Source: Bradyrhizobium sp. Tv2a-2 (GTDB lineage: Bacteria > Pseudomonadota > Alphaproteobacteria > Rhizobiales > Xanthobacteraceae). Taken from it: a stretch of 64,000 bases of DNA. The notes beneath the pieces were generated by a model. That model was not told the origin of the DNA and made no database searches. It saw nothing but the letters and a program-made list of their open reading frames with translations. Each line of letters opens with the position of its first letter. The first letter of the stretch is position 1. A program made the translations under genes and the position numbers. Below are positions 35,599 to 44,300 of the stretch, piece after piece. The stretch spans positions 248,001 to 312,000 of the forward strand of contig NZ_AXAI01000005.1 of NCBI RefSeq assembly GCF_000472425.1, read 5' to 3'.

Positions 35599-36714
35599 AT
35601 GGGACTTCTCGGCCGTCTTGGAAAATACGCTGGTCTAGAGCCGTCTGAGCATTTGGGAGAGGCGACTGGCCATTTGGGAGCCGCCGAGGATTCTCTCGCG
35701 CAAGACTTCAAGAGTCTCGCTGACAGACTCGCTCACGAAAGCGCATATTACAAGAACCTCCTTGACGGAATCCCAGGGGCGGTTGGACCCCGCCCGACGC
35801 CTGAAATGCTGAGGGTGGTAAATGCGCGCACTGGTAATATGGATTTCCCGGATCCAGACGAACCTCCAATGCCGCCCGAAGCAGTAATGGCTCAGTATCG
35901 CGATCCGAACAAGCTGCCCGGACCAACAGGTTACAGGACGGAAAATGGGGTACGCATGGTGGACTTTGGACGCACGACTGTTCCGGAACAATTTGCCGGC
36001 CTGCATCAACTGGTCCGTGAGCATATGGCTGCGGGCGGCCCTGTGGCGCAGAAGTATCTGGCCCACCTTGAGCAGGCCGATGGGCCCACAGTTGAGATGA
36101 GACCCTTTGACATAAACGACCCGAATCTGCCGTTGCGGGATTTTGAAGACCGCACGACCGGAATGATGATCAGGCACGTTTCGATAGCGCACACCGACGG
36201 CAAAACGTATTCAGTAAAGAGACCTGTCGTCGCTTACGCAATAAATGCAGGAATTTTTACGATGGAGGGGCGAAGGGTGTCGGCGGCCACATCGACCGCT
36301 CATGAACTGGCACATGCTGCGCGTGTTAGGTTTCATGGATCTGAAATACGGGATTCTTGGTCATCAGCCATTCGATTGCGCACATGGAGGAATGCTGAAG
36401 AGCATTATGTGATTACCGGAGTCGAGAATGAAGTGGCTGAGAAACATGGAGAAGGGGTGAGAAGGAGTCTTACGATGGTTAATTTTTTTGAAACCAAGTC
36501 TATCACTTCTACGGAGGCCGCCGATGCGCGGGCTGAAGAGATCATGAGGAATGCCAAGCCCGGACTTGAGCAATTCACCACCGATATGTGGCTAACACGC
36601 AATCAGAAGGATTTTGACAAAGCTGACGAACTCAGAAACGCATGGGCTCTTCTGGTTAAGGATCATCTCAGCCCACTCATTCCAAAGCCGCTGCTTGAAG
36701 TGCCCGAAGAATGA
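35599..36714 (+). CDS. Putative zinc metalloprotease, M91 (NleD/HopH1-like) type, orphan
   Basis: 371 residues from ATG 35599 with GGAG upstream; the frame upstream to 35530 is discarded. No signal peptide or membrane helix. The catalytic motif HELAH is at residues 235-239 (STAHELAHAARV), followed by EEHYVITGVENEVAEKHGEG and VRRS at about 266-285. The HExxH-E..GvEN..R pattern resembles M91 effector and polymorphic-toxin proteases. The N-terminal part (1-230) is Pro/Asp-rich and unrecognised. Codon use is far more AT-rich than neighbours, which suggests acquisition. A type III or VI effector or toxin role is possible, but no secretion genes, immunity gene or tts box are seen. Confidence 0.55.
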   Translation: MGLLGRLGKYAGLEPSEHLGEATGHLGAAEDSLAQDFKSLADRLAHESAYYKNLLDGIPGAVGPRPTPEMLRVVNARTGNMDFPDPDEPPMPPEAVMAQYRDPNKLPGPTGYRTENGVRMVDFGRTTVPEQFAGLHQLVREHMAAGGPVAQKYLAHLEQADGPTVEMRPFDINDPNLPLRDFEDRTTGMMIRHVSIAHTDGKTYSVKRPVVAYAINAGIFTMEGRRVSAATSTAHELAHAARVRFHGSEIRDSWSSAIRLRTWRNAEEHYVITGVENEVAEKHGEGVRRSLTMVNFFETKSITSTEAADARAEEIMRNAKPGLEQFTTDMWLTRNQKDFDKADELRNAWALLVKDHLSPLIPKPLLEVPEE

Positions 36715-36761
36715 CCTTGGCAGCTGGCGCGAGACAACCACGCTGTCCCGGCATGCCAGAC

Positions 36762-36842
36762 ACCGGTTCGCGTGAAGAAAACGCGTCAAAACAAGAAATC
36801 CAGAGCTGCGGTTCTGATTCAATCAGAACCGCGAATGCTCTA
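36762..36842 (-). repeat. Dispersed repeat family F with a perfect palindrome
   Basis: ACCGGTTCGCGTGAAGAAAA, then an interval, then a 12-bp perfect inverted repeat GCGGTTCTGATT/AATCAGAACCGC (36808-36832) around a single central base, and ATGCTCTAG. It is related in reverse orientation to 35175-35219. It lies between the convergent ends of the HExxH gene and the MATE gene. Confidence 0.75.
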
Positions 36843-36852
36843 GCCGGAGCCA

Positions 36853-38295
36853 CTATTCGGCCAGTGCTGGAATCGGCGCAACCGCTTTGTGCCGCGGGCC
36901 CCAGCGCGTGAGGATCACGCTCGCACTTGAGAGCACGCCGAGCACGACCATGGAGGATGCGGCGAGTGTGAAAAAATCCGCTGCCGTCGCCTCATGCATG
37001 GTGAGATACCAGCCGCCGAGCCCGATGAACACCAGCCGCGCGCTCTGGGCCAGCACCGGCCCCACCACCTTCGCGGCGCCTTGCGAGGAAAAGTACATCG
37101 ACATCGCCAGCCCGATGAAGGCGTAGCAGGGCGCCGCGGTGGCAAGATATCGCCGGCTTGCCTCCCGCACGCTGGCATCGTCGGTGAAAATGTTCACCCA
37201 GAGATCCGGGAAGACGGCGATGATGGAGGCGACCGCGCCGACCGAGATGAAGGAAATGAAGCCTGCGTTCCAGGCGATGCGCCGGGCGCGCGCGATTTTC
37301 TCCGCACCGACGGCCATGCCGATCATCGGTACCGAGGCGATGCCGATGGCGAAGGCGACCGACGTCAGCATGAACTCGAGCCGCGCGCCGATGCCGTAGC
37401 CGGCCAGCACGGCCGTACCGAAGGTTGCGAGCATGTGGGTGAAGATCGAGATGGTCAGGACCGATTGCAGCGGCGAGAAGCAGGAGACCGCGCCGACCTT
37501 GAGGATGTCGAAAAACATCGCCGCCTGGATGCGCAGGCCACTGATCTTCGGCACCACGCGGGCGCGGCCCGAGAACAGGTACCAGCCCATCACCGAGATG
37601 CTGATCAGATAGGCCATCAGCGCGCCGGCCGCGACGCCGCGCATGCCGAATTGCGGAATCGGGCCGAGCCCGAGGCCCAGCGTGCCGCCGAAGATGATCT
37701 GGCAGACCGCCGAACTCAGGATCATGGTCGACGGCAATTTCATGTTGCCGGTGCCGCGCAACACGCCAGCCATCGTGTTCATCAGCCAGGGGATCACGGC
37801 GCCGCCGAAAAATATCTGCGCATAGGCGATGGCCTGCGCCAGCACGTTGCCCTTGCCGCCGAGCAGCTTCAAGAGATACGGCCCGAAGATCAGCATCAAC
37901 AGCATGAAGGCGAGGCCGAAACAGATGCCGATCAGCAGCGCATGCGCCGCAAGCGCGGATGCGCGCTCAAAGTCGCCGGCGCCGAGCGCCCGTGCCACGC
38001 TGGAGGCGACACCGCCGCCCATCGCGCCGCCCGACATGGTCATGGTGAGGATGACGAATGGAAACACCAGCGCCATCGCGGCCAGCGATTCCACACCCAA
38101 GCGGCCGATATACGAGGTCTCCGCGATCACCACGCAGGTGCCTGCGCTGAGGGCGATCACGTTCGGCCAGGCGAGGAAGAGCAATGTGCGCAGGATGGGA
38201 CCGTCGAGCAGCGCATTCTTCGCCGCCGGCGCTGGTGGTGGCAGCGGGCGTTCGTCCTCATCAACGGGAATTTCGACGACGGAGATATCGGGCAT
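36853..38295 (-). CDS. MATE-family efflux transporter (NorM-like)
   Basis: 480 residues from ATG 38295 with a GGGAG Shine-Dalgarno; the frame's upstream GTG 38301 overlaps that site and is unlikely. About twelve membrane helices in two MatE halves; a charged Pro-rich N-terminus (about 30 residues) precedes the first helix. It is a multidrug or metabolite efflux pump, and the substrate is unknown. It is a different subgroup from the MATE protein at 14792-16117. Confidence 0.87.
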   Translation of the reverse strand: MPDISVVEIPVDEDERPLPPPAPAAKNALLDGPILRTLLFLAWPNVIALSAGTCVVIAETSYIGRLGVESLAAMALVFPFVILTMTMSGGAMGGGVASSVARALGAGDFERASALAAHALLIGICFGLAFMLLMLIFGPYLLKLLGGKGNVLAQAIAYAQIFFGGAVIPWLMNTMAGVLRGTGNMKLPSTMILSSAVCQIIFGGTLGLGLGPIPQFGMRGVAAGALMAYLISISVMGWYLFSGRARVVPKISGLRIQAAMFFDILKVGAVSCFSPLQSVLTISIFTHMLATFGTAVLAGYGIGARLEFMLTSVAFAIGIASVPMIGMAVGAEKIARARRIAWNAGFISFISVGAVASIIAVFPDLWVNIFTDDASVREASRRYLATAAPCYAFIGLAMSMYFSSQGAAKVVGPVLAQSARLVFIGLGGWYLTMHEATAADFFTLAASSMVVLGVLSSASVILTRWGPRHKAVAPIPALAE

Positions 38296-38437
38296 TTCCA
38301 CTCCCGCCGCGTCTTTTCGCCGCGCGGCTATGGGTTCCTAGCACGACGACGCGCGATTCAGCCTGCGCGACGTGCAAGGGGGGCCTGCGGGAATGCGCGC
38401 TTGTTCCGCATTTTACGTGCAGCGGAAAATCCGACCG

Positions 38438-39487
38438 CTATGCGATCTTCCAAATCAAGGGCGCGTGGCCATGCGACGCCGTCGTGAGATTGACCGCGAT
38501 ATGGCGGCCGCAGCCGGCGGCGAGGCCTTCGAACAGCCCGTGGAGAATTTTGCTGCAGGCGGGATGGTAATCGCTGACATCGTCCATCAGCTTCCAGCTC
38601 CGCTGGCTGATCTCGAAGCGGCCGGCGGTTTCGCCGACCTCGGCGACATCGTCCTGCGCCGCGAGCAGCGCGGATAGCAGCGCCGCACACTCCCGCGCGC
38701 CACCATGTTGCGCCGACAGCGCCTGCGCCACATCGTCGAAATATTGCATGCCGATCAACTTGCCCGTGAGGCGCAGGAGATAGCCAGCATCTTCCGGCCC
38801 GAACAGTTGCACCATCACCGGTGCCGCCGTGCGCACATATTCCATCGCATAATTGCGATAGGCCTTTTCCAGCCGCGGCTTTGGCCAGCTTGTAACCGGC
38901 AGCGCCGGTGCGGTCGCGGGATCGAACAGCGGCGCTTCGAGATGGCGGGCGAACACCAGGCGCTGGTCGAGTTCGAGCGGATGGTCGTATTCGCAGTAAT
39001 AGCCTTCGAGACCGTCCTGACCGTCGACGCTCTGCTTGGTGCAGACGAAGCCCAGCCTCAGATTGCCGAGCGCGACGCCATTGTTGGCGTGCCAGCCGCG
39101 CAGCATTGCGCGCGAGACCTCGCCCGGCACGCCGCAGATCGCCGTGCCCTTCCAGATCCAGCGCGGCGGCGGATAGCGGATCCAGGCTTTGCGGTCGCTC
39201 TCGTACATGTATTCGACATGCACGCCGCCGATCCAGTTGGAGAGATAGTGATACTGCGCGGCAGCTACCGCTGGCGGCAGATCCGCCAGACCCAGCTTCT
39301 CGAGCCCGGGGAGGAAGCGTTCCTGCTGCTGGCGGCGGAACACGCGGAAGACGAATTCCGCCGCATCCGCCGTGCCGCGCCTTGTCACCACTGTGAGGAT
39401 CAGGCCAGTGAAGCAGGCATGGTAGAGATCGGCGATGCTGCGCCATTTCGCCCATAGCGCTTCCTGCGCGCTGTCCGCCCTGTCCAT
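38438..39487 (-). CDS. Conserved hypothetical protein
   Basis: 349 residues, no signal peptide or membrane helix. It is rich in Trp, Tyr and Cys, with WIGGVHVEYMYESDRKAWIRYPPPRW in the centre and a C-terminal CSKILHGLFEGLAAGC. No family was recognised. Its 349-residue soluble fold and the downstream location after an exported hypothetical gene (9 bp apart, same strand) suggest the two may be cotranscribed. Confidence 0.6.
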   Translation of the reverse strand: MDRADSAQEALWAKWRSIADLYHACFTGLILTVVTRRGTADAAEFVFRVFRRQQQERFLPGLEKLGLADLPPAVAAAQYHYLSNWIGGVHVEYMYESDRKAWIRYPPPRWIWKGTAICGVPGEVSRAMLRGWHANNGVALGNLRLGFVCTKQSVDGQDGLEGYYCEYDHPLELDQRLVFARHLEAPLFDPATAPALPVTSWPKPRLEKAYRNYAMEYVRTAAPVMVQLFGPEDAGYLLRLTGKLIGMQYFDDVAQALSAQHGGARECAALLSALLAAQDDVAEVGETAGRFEISQRSWKLMDDVSDYHPACSKILHGLFEGLAAGCGRHIAVNLTTASHGHAPLIWKIA

Positions 39488-39496
39488 GCCGGCCTC

Positions 39497-40633
39497 CTAG
39501 AACTGTGCCGCGAGATCTTTTGCGCCCTGCAGCTGCGTCTCGCGGTCCATTACTGCGTCGGTCGCAGCGAGCAGCGCCGAGACAACATTGGCCCGCCGCG
39601 CCACCGGATTGTGCTCATATCCGGACTGGGTAAAAAAGTTCGACGTCGGCACCTGCTTGCGAAGGTTTGGCGGCAGCGAGATCATGTCAAGTCCATTGCC
39701 GTCGCCGGTCAAGTTCATCATTTCAAGCTCGGCCGCCGTTAGCGGGGCGGAATACCCGCGTTGTCTCGCGAAAATCACCGAGGTCATCAGCTTCTGCGTC
39801 TGCAACAGCGGCCCGACGTCGATATCGAGATTGAGCGCATGGACGGCAAGGCCTTTCGGCGTTCCGGCGAGCCTCTCATGCAGATTCCAGTCGTCGCGCA
39901 CTGAATGCGAGAAGGCGACCATCTTGCGCAGGGTCGCGATCTTCCGTTCCAGCGCCGCCTTTCTCGCGCCGGAGGCTTCTGCCGCACGGTTCTTCAACGC
40001 ATCGATGAACTGACCGCCCTGCTCGGCCAGCAGCTCAACCGTATTGGTCGAGAGCAGCTGGTTGTAGCCGAGCGCGGTCGTAATCGGCATCGCATCCGGC
40101 TTGTCGTATTCGAGACCGGCCTGGACCACATACGTGCCGTTACCGGTCGCCTCGAAGCCATAGATGCGCACCGCCTGGTCTTTCGTCAGTCCTGCAGCCG
40201 CCGCCACGCGTGCATAGGCGCGCTTGAATGCGATCTCATTCGACGGCCGGTCGGGTGTGAAGTCGAACTGCTCGGCTGCATGGCGCAGGAAGTCGGCGAC
40301 CACGGGCACCTCGGTCGCCGTCGCCGATGGATCGACCGGCTTCTTCGGCCCGGTATATTCGGGCGGCTGGATCAGCACGTAGTCATCGAGCGTGATCTCG
40401 CGATGTGCACGGCGCTTGGCGAAGCGTTCGGCGCGCTTGGCTTTGACAGCGGCCCAATAGGGTGCGGCGTGGACTTGATAGGCCTCTCGCGCCGCGTTGT
40501 ATTGGGCGAGCCTCGCGCGATACTCCGCCATCTGCTCCGGAGTCTGCGCGGAGGCAGCCGACATCAGCACGATCGCGATGGCCGCGACGAGGAGGCGGGC
40601 GGCCCGGTGATTTATCACGCGCGCGGCCAACAT
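39497..40633 (-). CDS. Exported hypothetical protein
   Basis: 378 residues with a signal peptide (hydrophobic AARLLVAAIAIVLMSAASA, then cleavage). A helical basic stretch (VKAKRAERFAKRRAHREI, about 63-80) and a later coiled-coil-like region precede LTGDGNGLDMISLPPNLRKQ. No catalytic motif or known domain is recognised. Predicted periplasmic. It is followed on the same strand, 9 bp on, by the uncharacterised gene at 38438-39487 and preceded by dcd, 6 bp away, so dcd and these two genes may form an operon. Confidence 0.6.
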   Translation of the reverse strand: MLAARVINHRAARLLVAAIAIVLMSAASAQTPEQMAEYRARLAQYNAAREAYQVHAAPYWAAVKAKRAERFAKRRAHREITLDDYVLIQPPEYTGPKKPVDPSATATEVPVVADFLRHAAEQFDFTPDRPSNEIAFKRAYARVAAAAGLTKDQAVRIYGFEATGNGTYVVQAGLEYDKPDAMPITTALGYNQLLSTNTVELLAEQGGQFIDALKNRAAEASGARKAALERKIATLRKMVAFSHSVRDDWNLHERLAGTPKGLAVHALNLDIDVGPLLQTQKLMTSVIFARQRGYSAPLTAAELEMMNLTGDGNGLDMISLPPNLRKQVPTSNFFTQSGYEHNPVARRANVVSALLAATDAVMDRETQLQGAKDLAAQF

Positions 40634-40639
40634 GGTTGG

Positions 40640-41746
40640 CTAGACCCGGAAATGCTTGGAGAGTTTCAAGCCCTGGGCCTGGTAGTTGGAGCCGATGCGC
40701 TGGCCGTAGAGCGCGTCGGGCCGCGCCAGCATCTTCTCATAGACAAGGCGTCCCACGATCTGGCCATGCTCGAGGATGAACGGCACCTCGCGCGAGCGCA
40801 CCTCCAGCACCGCGCGGGCGCCCTGCCCGCCGGCGCCGGCATAGCCGAAGCCGGGATCAAAAAAGCCGGCATAGTGCACGCGGAACTCGCCGACCAGCGG
40901 ATCGAACGGCACCATCTCTGCGGCAAAGTCCGGCGGCACCTGCACGGCTTCCTTGGAAGCGAGGATGTAGAACTCGCCGGGATCGAGGATCAGGCTGCGG
41001 TCGGAGCGCGCCATGATCGGCTCCCAGAACTCCTCCACCGGATAGCCGCCGCGGCGGTCGACATCGACGACGCCGGTGTGGCGCTTGGCACGGTAGCCGA
41101 CAAAACCGTTTGAATTGTCGCCGGAGAGATCGACCGACAGCGCGACGCCGCCGCTCAGATCCGCATCGTCGCTGTCGACCAGCCGCTCCCTGGTATGCAG
41201 CGCATCGAGTTCGTCGAGATCGAGAATGGCATCACCAGTACGGAAGCGCACCTGCGACAGCCGCGAGCCCTCGCGCAGCAGCACCGGAAACGTCTTCGGG
41301 CTGATCTCGGCATAGAGCGGGCCGTGATAACCGGCGCCGATCATGTCGAAGCGGCGCGTGCCGTCAGCAATGACGCGGGTGAACACATCGAGCCGCCCGG
41401 TCGAGCTTTTCGGATTGGCGGCCGCGACGATCTCCGGCGGCAACGCGAGGCTCTCGAGCAGAGGCACGATGTAGACGCAGTTGGTCTCCAGCACAGCGCC
41501 GTCGGCGAGGTTGATCTCGTGCAGCTTCAACTCGTCGATCCGCTCGGCGACCGTGGCGCCGGGCCCCGGCAGGAAGCTCGCGCGCACGCGGTAGGCGATA
41601 TCGCCAAGACGGAGGTCGAGGCTTGCAGGCTGGATCTGGCTTTCGACAAAGGGATAGGCCGGCAGGATCAGGCCGGAATCCGCCATCGCCGCGATCATGC
41701 GGTCGGGCAGAATGCCGTTGGCGTCGGGCGCGAGCGTGAATGACAA
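40640..41746 (-). CDS. dcd: 2'-deoxycytidine 5'-triphosphate deaminase, long (rhizobial) form
   Basis: 368 residues from TTG 41746; ATG 41698 (MIAAMADSGLILP) is a possible shorter start. Deaminates dCTP to dUTP in dTMP synthesis. The protein is about twice the length of E. coli Dcd and has two trimeric-dUTPase-like halves: IQPASLDLRLGDIAYRVRA at the start and GYAGAGGQGARAVLEVRS later, with the SGLILP motif. This two-domain form is characteristic of alphaproteobacteria. Confidence 0.87.
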   Translation of the reverse strand: MSFTLAPDANGILPDRMIAAMADSGLILPAYPFVESQIQPASLDLRLGDIAYRVRASFLPGPGATVAERIDELKLHEINLADGAVLETNCVYIVPLLESLALPPEIVAAANPKSSTGRLDVFTRVIADGTRRFDMIGAGYHGPLYAEISPKTFPVLLREGSRLSQVRFRTGDAILDLDELDALHTRERLVDSDDADLSGGVALSVDLSGDNSNGFVGYRAKRHTGVVDVDRRGGYPVEEFWEPIMARSDRSLILDPGEFYILASKEAVQVPPDFAAEMVPFDPLVGEFRVHYAGFFDPGFGYAGAGGQGARAVLEVRSREVPFILEHGQIVGRLVYEKMLARPDALYGQRIGSNYQAQGLKLSKHFRV

Positions 41747-41817
41747 GTGTTATGGGTCCCTTCGGCCGCCATTATCCCCCAAAAACAGGCCTTTTAGGGC
41801 CTTAGCCGAACCCCGCC

Positions 41818-41846
41818 TTGACGGGAAGGCTGCCTGAGAATATGAG
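41818..41846 (+). promoter_or_regulatory. Putative sigma70 promoter of metZ
   Basis: TTGACG at 41818-41823 and TATGAG at 41841-41846 are separated by 17 bp (matches 5/6 and 4/6 to consensus). Transcription would begin near 41853, directly at the 5' edge of the SAM-II aptamer. Confidence 0.6.
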
Positions 41847-41856
41847 CATGACTTAT

Positions 41857-41910
41857 CCCGTGGTGATTTGAGCCGGCCGGCTTGCAGCCACGTTAAATAA
41901 GTCGCTAAAC
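41857..41910 (+). ncRNA. SAM-II riboswitch (metA motif)
   Basis: The conserved aptamer is present: CGTGG (41859-41863) pairs with CCACG (41888-41892), followed by GTTAAATAAGTC and the invariant GCTAAA (41904-41909), which closes the H-type pseudoknot. The GTGATTTG loop is also conserved. SAM-II binds S-adenosylmethionine and is known upstream of met genes in alphaproteobacteria. It lies about 90 bp before the metZ start, which is the expected context. Confidence 0.93.
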
Positions 41911-41938
41911 AGGCCGGGGACTTCAGTGATCCCGGCCT
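41911..41938 (+). promoter_or_regulatory. Candidate antiterminator hairpin in metZ leader
   Basis: AGGCCGGG (41911-41918) pairs perfectly with CCCGGCCT (41931-41938). It shares its 3' arm with the following terminator, so the two cannot form together. Confidence 0.65.
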
Positions 41939-41965
41939 TGAGGAATTTCCCAGGCCGGTTTTTTT
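41932..41965 (+). terminator. Intrinsic terminator in metZ leader (attenuator)
   Basis: CCGGCCT (41932-41938) pairs with AGGCCGG (41952-41958), and a run of seven T follows (41959-41965). The interior GAGGAATTTCCC can extend the stem. It lies 33 bp before the metZ start codon, so leader transcripts may end here. Confidence 0.75.
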
Positions 41966-41998
41966 GTGCCCGCCTCTGGCGGTCATGATGGAGGTCAC

Positions 41999-43201
41999 AT
42001 GTCCAAATCTTCCGCTGGGCCGTCCACGGCCCGTTTCCGCCCCGAAACCCGCCTGGTCCATGGCGGCACGCTGCGCTCCGAATTCGGCGAGACCTCCGAA
42101 GGTCTGTTCCTGACCCAGGGCTATGTCTACGAGAGCGCGGAACTGTGCGAGGCGCGCTTCAAGGGCGAGGACCCCGGCTACATCTATTCGCGCTACTCCA
42201 ACCCGACGATCGGGATGTTCGAGCAGCGCATGATCGAGCTCGAAGGCGCCGAAGCGGGCCGCTCGGCTGCAACCGGCATGGCCGCGGTAACCACCGCGAT
42301 CCTGGCGCCGCTCAAAGCCGGCGACCATGTGGTTGCCGCCAAACAGCTGTTCGGCTCCTGCCGCTATGTGGTGGAGGATCTGCTGCCGCGCTACGGCATC
42401 CAGTCGACGCTGGTCGACGGACTCAAGCTCGACGATTGGCAGCGTGCAGTCAGGCCGAACACCAAGTCTTTCTTCCTGGAGAGCCCGACCAACCCGACGC
42501 TCGACGTGCTCGACATTCCGGCGATTGCCGAGATCGCGCATGCGGCCGGTGCGCGGCTGATCGTCGACAATGTGTTCGCCACCCCGATCTGGCAGAGCCC
42601 GCTCGCGCTCGGCGCCGACGTCGTGGTCTATTCCGCGACCAAGCATATCGACGGCCAGGGCCGCTGCCTCGGCGGCATGATCCTGTCCTCGGAAGCCTTC
42701 ATCGCCGAGCATCTGCATAACTTCATGCGCCAGACCGGCCCGTCGATCTCGCCCTTCAACGCCTGGGTGCTGCTGAAGGGCCTGGAGACGCTGGCGGTGC
42801 GCGTGCGCGCGCAGACAGAGAGTGCCGCGCGTATTGCCGATGCGCTCGCGACGCATCCGAAGATTTCGCGGCTGGTCTATCCCGGTCGCGAGGATCATCC
42901 GCAGGCGGCTGTCGTGCGGAAGCAGATGCGTGCGGGGTCGACGCTGGTCGGCTTCGAGGTCAAGGGCGGCAAGGCCGCTGCCTTCCGCTTTCTCAACGAA
43001 CTCAAGCTCGCCCGCATTTCCAACAATCTCGGCGACGCCAAGAGCCTCGTCACTCATCCCGCCACCACCACGCATCAGCGACTGTCGCCGGATGCCCGTG
43101 CCGAGCTCGGCATCAGCGAAGGTTTTGTGCGGTTCTCCGCGGGGCTCGAGCATCCCGACGATCTGATCGAGGATCTCACGGCGGCCCTGGAGAAGGCGTG
43201 A
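41999..43201 (+). CDS. metZ: O-succinylhomoserine sulfhydrylase
   Basis: 400 residues from ATG 41999 with GGAGG at 41990-41994. PLP-dependent Cys/Met metabolism enzyme (PF01053): YIYSRYSNPT near the N-terminus, and the PLP lysine in VVYSATKHIDGQGR. MetZ makes homocysteine from O-succinylhomoserine and sulfide, the direct sulfhydrylation route of methionine synthesis. It is controlled by the SAM-II leader just upstream. Confidence 0.93.
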   Translation: MSKSSAGPSTARFRPETRLVHGGTLRSEFGETSEGLFLTQGYVYESAELCEARFKGEDPGYIYSRYSNPTIGMFEQRMIELEGAEAGRSAATGMAAVTTAILAPLKAGDHVVAAKQLFGSCRYVVEDLLPRYGIQSTLVDGLKLDDWQRAVRPNTKSFFLESPTNPTLDVLDIPAIAEIAHAAGARLIVDNVFATPIWQSPLALGADVVVYSATKHIDGQGRCLGGMILSSEAFIAEHLHNFMRQTGPSISPFNAWVLLKGLETLAVRVRAQTESAARIADALATHPKISRLVYPGREDHPQAAVVRKQMRAGSTLVGFEVKGGKAAAFRFLNELKLARISNNLGDAKSLVTHPATTTHQRLSPDARAELGISEGFVRFSAGLEHPDDLIEDLTAALEKA

Positions 43202-43218
43202 GCGGGCCACATACTCCG

Positions 43219-43249
43219 CTGTCGTCCCGGCGAAAGCCGAGACGACAGC
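43219..43249. terminator. Hairpin between convergent metZ and SGNH genes
   Basis: GCTGTCGTC and GACGACAGC enclose CGGC/GCCG around a short GAAA loop. No T-run follows, so it may be a repeat element or a Rho-type stop rather than a classical intrinsic terminator. Confidence 0.45.
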
Positions 43250-43264
43250 TAATTCCGAGCGACT

Positions 43265-44287
43265 CTACATCGGCCGATAAGTCTGCACCGCCGCCGGCAC
43301 GTTGACGCCGAGCTTGATCTGGCCGACCGAGCGGATGATGTCGTCGCCGAGCAGCTGCGCGAAGCAGGCGTAGCCCCAGTCGTTCATGTGCAGGCCGTCG
43401 GCGATGACAAAGCTGTCGGTCGGCAGCCCCTGGCGCTCGTGCCAGTCGCGCATCACCTCGAAGCGCGGGAAGATGCCGATGTGACGGAGCTGCGCGACGC
43501 GGCCGAGCAGCCTCACCATCTTGCCCGCGCTCTCGGAATGCTCGGTGACACGCGGCGAATATTGCGGATCGACCAGCACTACGTCGCTGCCGGCGGCCTG
43601 GATGCGCGCAACGCCGTCTTCCACCATCTTGGCGGTCTCATCGGGATCGAGGTTGCGCAGCACCGCATTGGTGCCGACCTGCCAGATCACGAGATCGGGA
43701 TGGACATCAATCACCGACGCCTGCAGCCGCTTCATCATTTCCGGCGCGTCCTCGCCGCCGCGGCCGGCATTGATGACGGTGATGTCGGCGCTCGGATAGT
43801 GCCTGCGCAGCTGCGCCGCCAGCCGGTTCGGATAGGTAAACTCCGGCGCGCTGGTGCCGTAGCCTTGTGTCGACGACGAGCCGAAGGCGACGATCACGAC
43901 CGGCTGGCCGGAGGCGAGCTTGGCGGCGACATGCGGCAGCGTCCCGACCGGTTGCACCCCGCCCTTCGGCGGCAGGCAGGGCACGCGGCTGAAAATGTTG
44001 CCGGCGGATTTCGCGGCCTGCTTCACCTTGTCGACGGCGCGCTCCGTCAGGCTCTTGTTGGGAACCGACGCGCCTTGCTGCGCCGGCTGGACCACAGCAG
44101 GGTTCGCGCTACTCGGGGCCGCACTGGTGCCGGCGCTGTTATCAGACGCCGTGGCCTGTGTTGATGGCGCAGCCTGCGCGCTCTCGGCATGCGCGGCCAG
44201 CGTCAGCGCCAGCAGGGCGGAGACGGCCAGCGCGGCGGTTGCGCAAAAAGGGCGGAGGAGAGCCCCATCGAAACTCGAGGTACGCAT
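43265..44287 (-). CDS. Exported SGNH/GDSL-type hydrolase
   Basis: 340 residues from ATG 44287; the longer frame overlaps the upstream gene and lacks conservation. A signal peptide and an Ala/Pro/Ser-rich linker to about residue 95 precede an SGNH domain. Block I is VAFGSSSTQGYG, block II NAGRGGED, block III WQVGTNAV, and block V DGLHMNDWG with Asp and His. It is predicted to be a periplasmic esterase or O-acyltransferase partner. It follows another SGNH gene and opgC in the same operon. Confidence 0.82.
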   Translation of the reverse strand: MRTSSFDGALLRPFCATAALAVSALLALTLAAHAESAQAAPSTQATASDNSAGTSAAPSSANPAVVQPAQQGASVPNKSLTERAVDKVKQAAKSAGNIFSRVPCLPPKGGVQPVGTLPHVAAKLASGQPVVIVAFGSSSTQGYGTSAPEFTYPNRLAAQLRRHYPSADITVINAGRGGEDAPEMMKRLQASVIDVHPDLVIWQVGTNAVLRNLDPDETAKMVEDGVARIQAAGSDVVLVDPQYSPRVTEHSESAGKMVRLLGRVAQLRHIGIFPRFEVMRDWHERQGLPTDSFVIADGLHMNDWGYACFAQLLGDDIIRSVGQIKLGVNVPAAVQTYRPM

Positions 44288-44300
44288 AACACCCAAAATC

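Noticed and set aside
36994..38487. 497-codon plus-strand frame opposite the MATE gene
   Set aside because: Its product is His/Arg/Asp-rich low complexity, the usual mirror of a high-GC membrane protein gene; the minus-strand MATE reading has clear family features.
41750..43210. 486-codon minus-strand frame opposite metZ
   Set aside because: It runs antisense through metZ and the riboswitch, has no recognisable domain and an antisense-like composition.
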